Shown here: one piece after another, positions 63,855 to 64,000 of the stretch
How the letters are laid out: each line of letters begins with the position of its first letter
Position numbering within the stretch: position 1 is the stretch's first letter
Source of the DNA: Pseudolactococcus chungangensis CAU 28 = DSM 22330
GTDB taxonomy: Bacteria; Bacillota; Bacilli; Lactobacillales; Streptococcaceae
Assembly: GCF_002441885.1 (NCBI RefSeq)
Contig: NZ_JXJT01000002.1
Location: 62,001 to 126,000, forward strand
Direction: 5' to 3'
DNA length: 64,000 nucleotides
Made by a program: the position numbers and the translations under genes
The notes under the pieces: model-generated
What the model was told of the DNA's origin: nothing
Database searches by the model: none
The model's input: the letters and a program-made list of their open reading frames with translations, nothing else

Positions 63855-64000
63855 TTGAAATTTACAGAACTCGGATTGTCAGAAGACATCCTATCAGCCA
63901 TCGTTAAAGCTGGCTACGAAACACCAACACCAATTCAGGAACAAACAATCATGCTCGCCCTTGATGGCAAAGATGTGATTGGTCAAGCCCAAACAGGTAC
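63855..64000 (+). CDS. DEAD-box RNA helicase, 5' part
   Basis: Runs off the right edge. The start is TTG at 63855, seven bases after GGAG. The first 48 residues show the Q-motif (GYETPTPIQEQTI) and the beginning of motif I (GQAQTGT), with the usual CshA-like N-terminus FTELGLSEDILSAIVKAGYE. Such helicases unwind mRNA in cold adaptation and RNA decay. The poor start codon and the hidden SD suggest tight translational control. Confidence 0.92.
   Translation, partial: MKFTELGLSEDILSAIVKAGYETPTPIQEQTIMLALDGKDVIGQAQTG

Overview
The window is low-GC Firmicute DNA. Gene content and order point to Streptococcaceae, most likely the Lactococcus / Pseudolactococcus lineage. Supporting signs are the blocks pyrH-frr-cvfB-msrA-yozE and pbp2b-recR-ddl-(lipoproteins)-murF, a YdbC (PC4-like) protein, an HTH-less NadR, a mtlA-mtlR-mtlF-mtlD cluster, Mga- and MtlR-type PRD regulators, and CcpA (cre) sites. 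Genes are close-packed, with strong SD sequences, extended -10 promoters (TGnTATAAT) and many intrinsic terminators.

Layout. 1-5.2 kb: end of a YtxK-like methylase, ackA behind a cre site and a structured leader, then pyrH-frr and cvfB-msrA-yozE. 5.2-8.2 kb: surface-protein remnants, the rplK-rplA ribosomal operon, a small membrane protein. 8.2-9.1 kb (minus): hit and a small coiled protein. 9.1-11.8 kb: an AT-rich two-gene island (EIIC-fold protein lacking the PTS catalytic His and Glu, plus a membrane-anchored DUF915 alpha/beta hydrolase) bracketed by about 95-bp direct repeats. 11.9-12.3 kb: a decayed zinc-finger gene. 12.3-20 kb: ecsAB, panBCD (minus), alpha-carbonic anhydrase, an RpiB/LacAB-like isomerase, cutC and an Mga-like regulator. 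20.5-27.7 kb: HepT-like protein + rlmA, then the mannitol PTS system. 27.8-34.9 kb: tpiA, two U32-family tRNA hydroxylation genes (trhP type) around a zinc-ADH-like gene, two adjacent TGA-interrupted genes (TM2 and DUF2752), nadR. 35-40 kb: ydbC, DUF3397, bioY, ybaK, a DUF368 lipid-carrier flippase, thiT with a TPP riboswitch, an LDH-like gene. 40-46.2 kb: metQNP, msrB, small regulators, a LysR regulator, gpmA. 46.4-48.5 kb: a secreted protein with an atypical sorting signal, followed by a sortase. 48.5-59.4 kb: pbp2b, recR, ddl, an RpiR regulator, a cellobiose-type EIIC, a GH1 6-phospho-glycosidase, two paralogous lipoproteins, murF. 59.6-64 kb: a PhnD remnant, a membrane protein with its PadR regulator, a LysM/Apf cell-wall protein, prfC, and the start of a DEAD-box helicase with a long structured leader.

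The most unusual signals are non-coding. One compact leader (LE1) with pairing TTGAG/CTCAA arms and a CTCC loop able to pair with the Shine-Dalgarno precedes ackA, a zinc-ADH and the cellobiose PTS gene, with a possible divergent member before gpmA. A second about 100-nt leader family (LE2) precedes the hit-linked gene, bioY and msrB. A third hairpin repeat occurs twice. Several genes (trhP1, pbp2b, metN, the gene at 34850-35176) have a -10 box so close to the start codon that their mRNAs may be leaderless. I found no tRNA, rRNA, CRISPR array, intact insertion sequence or prophage.
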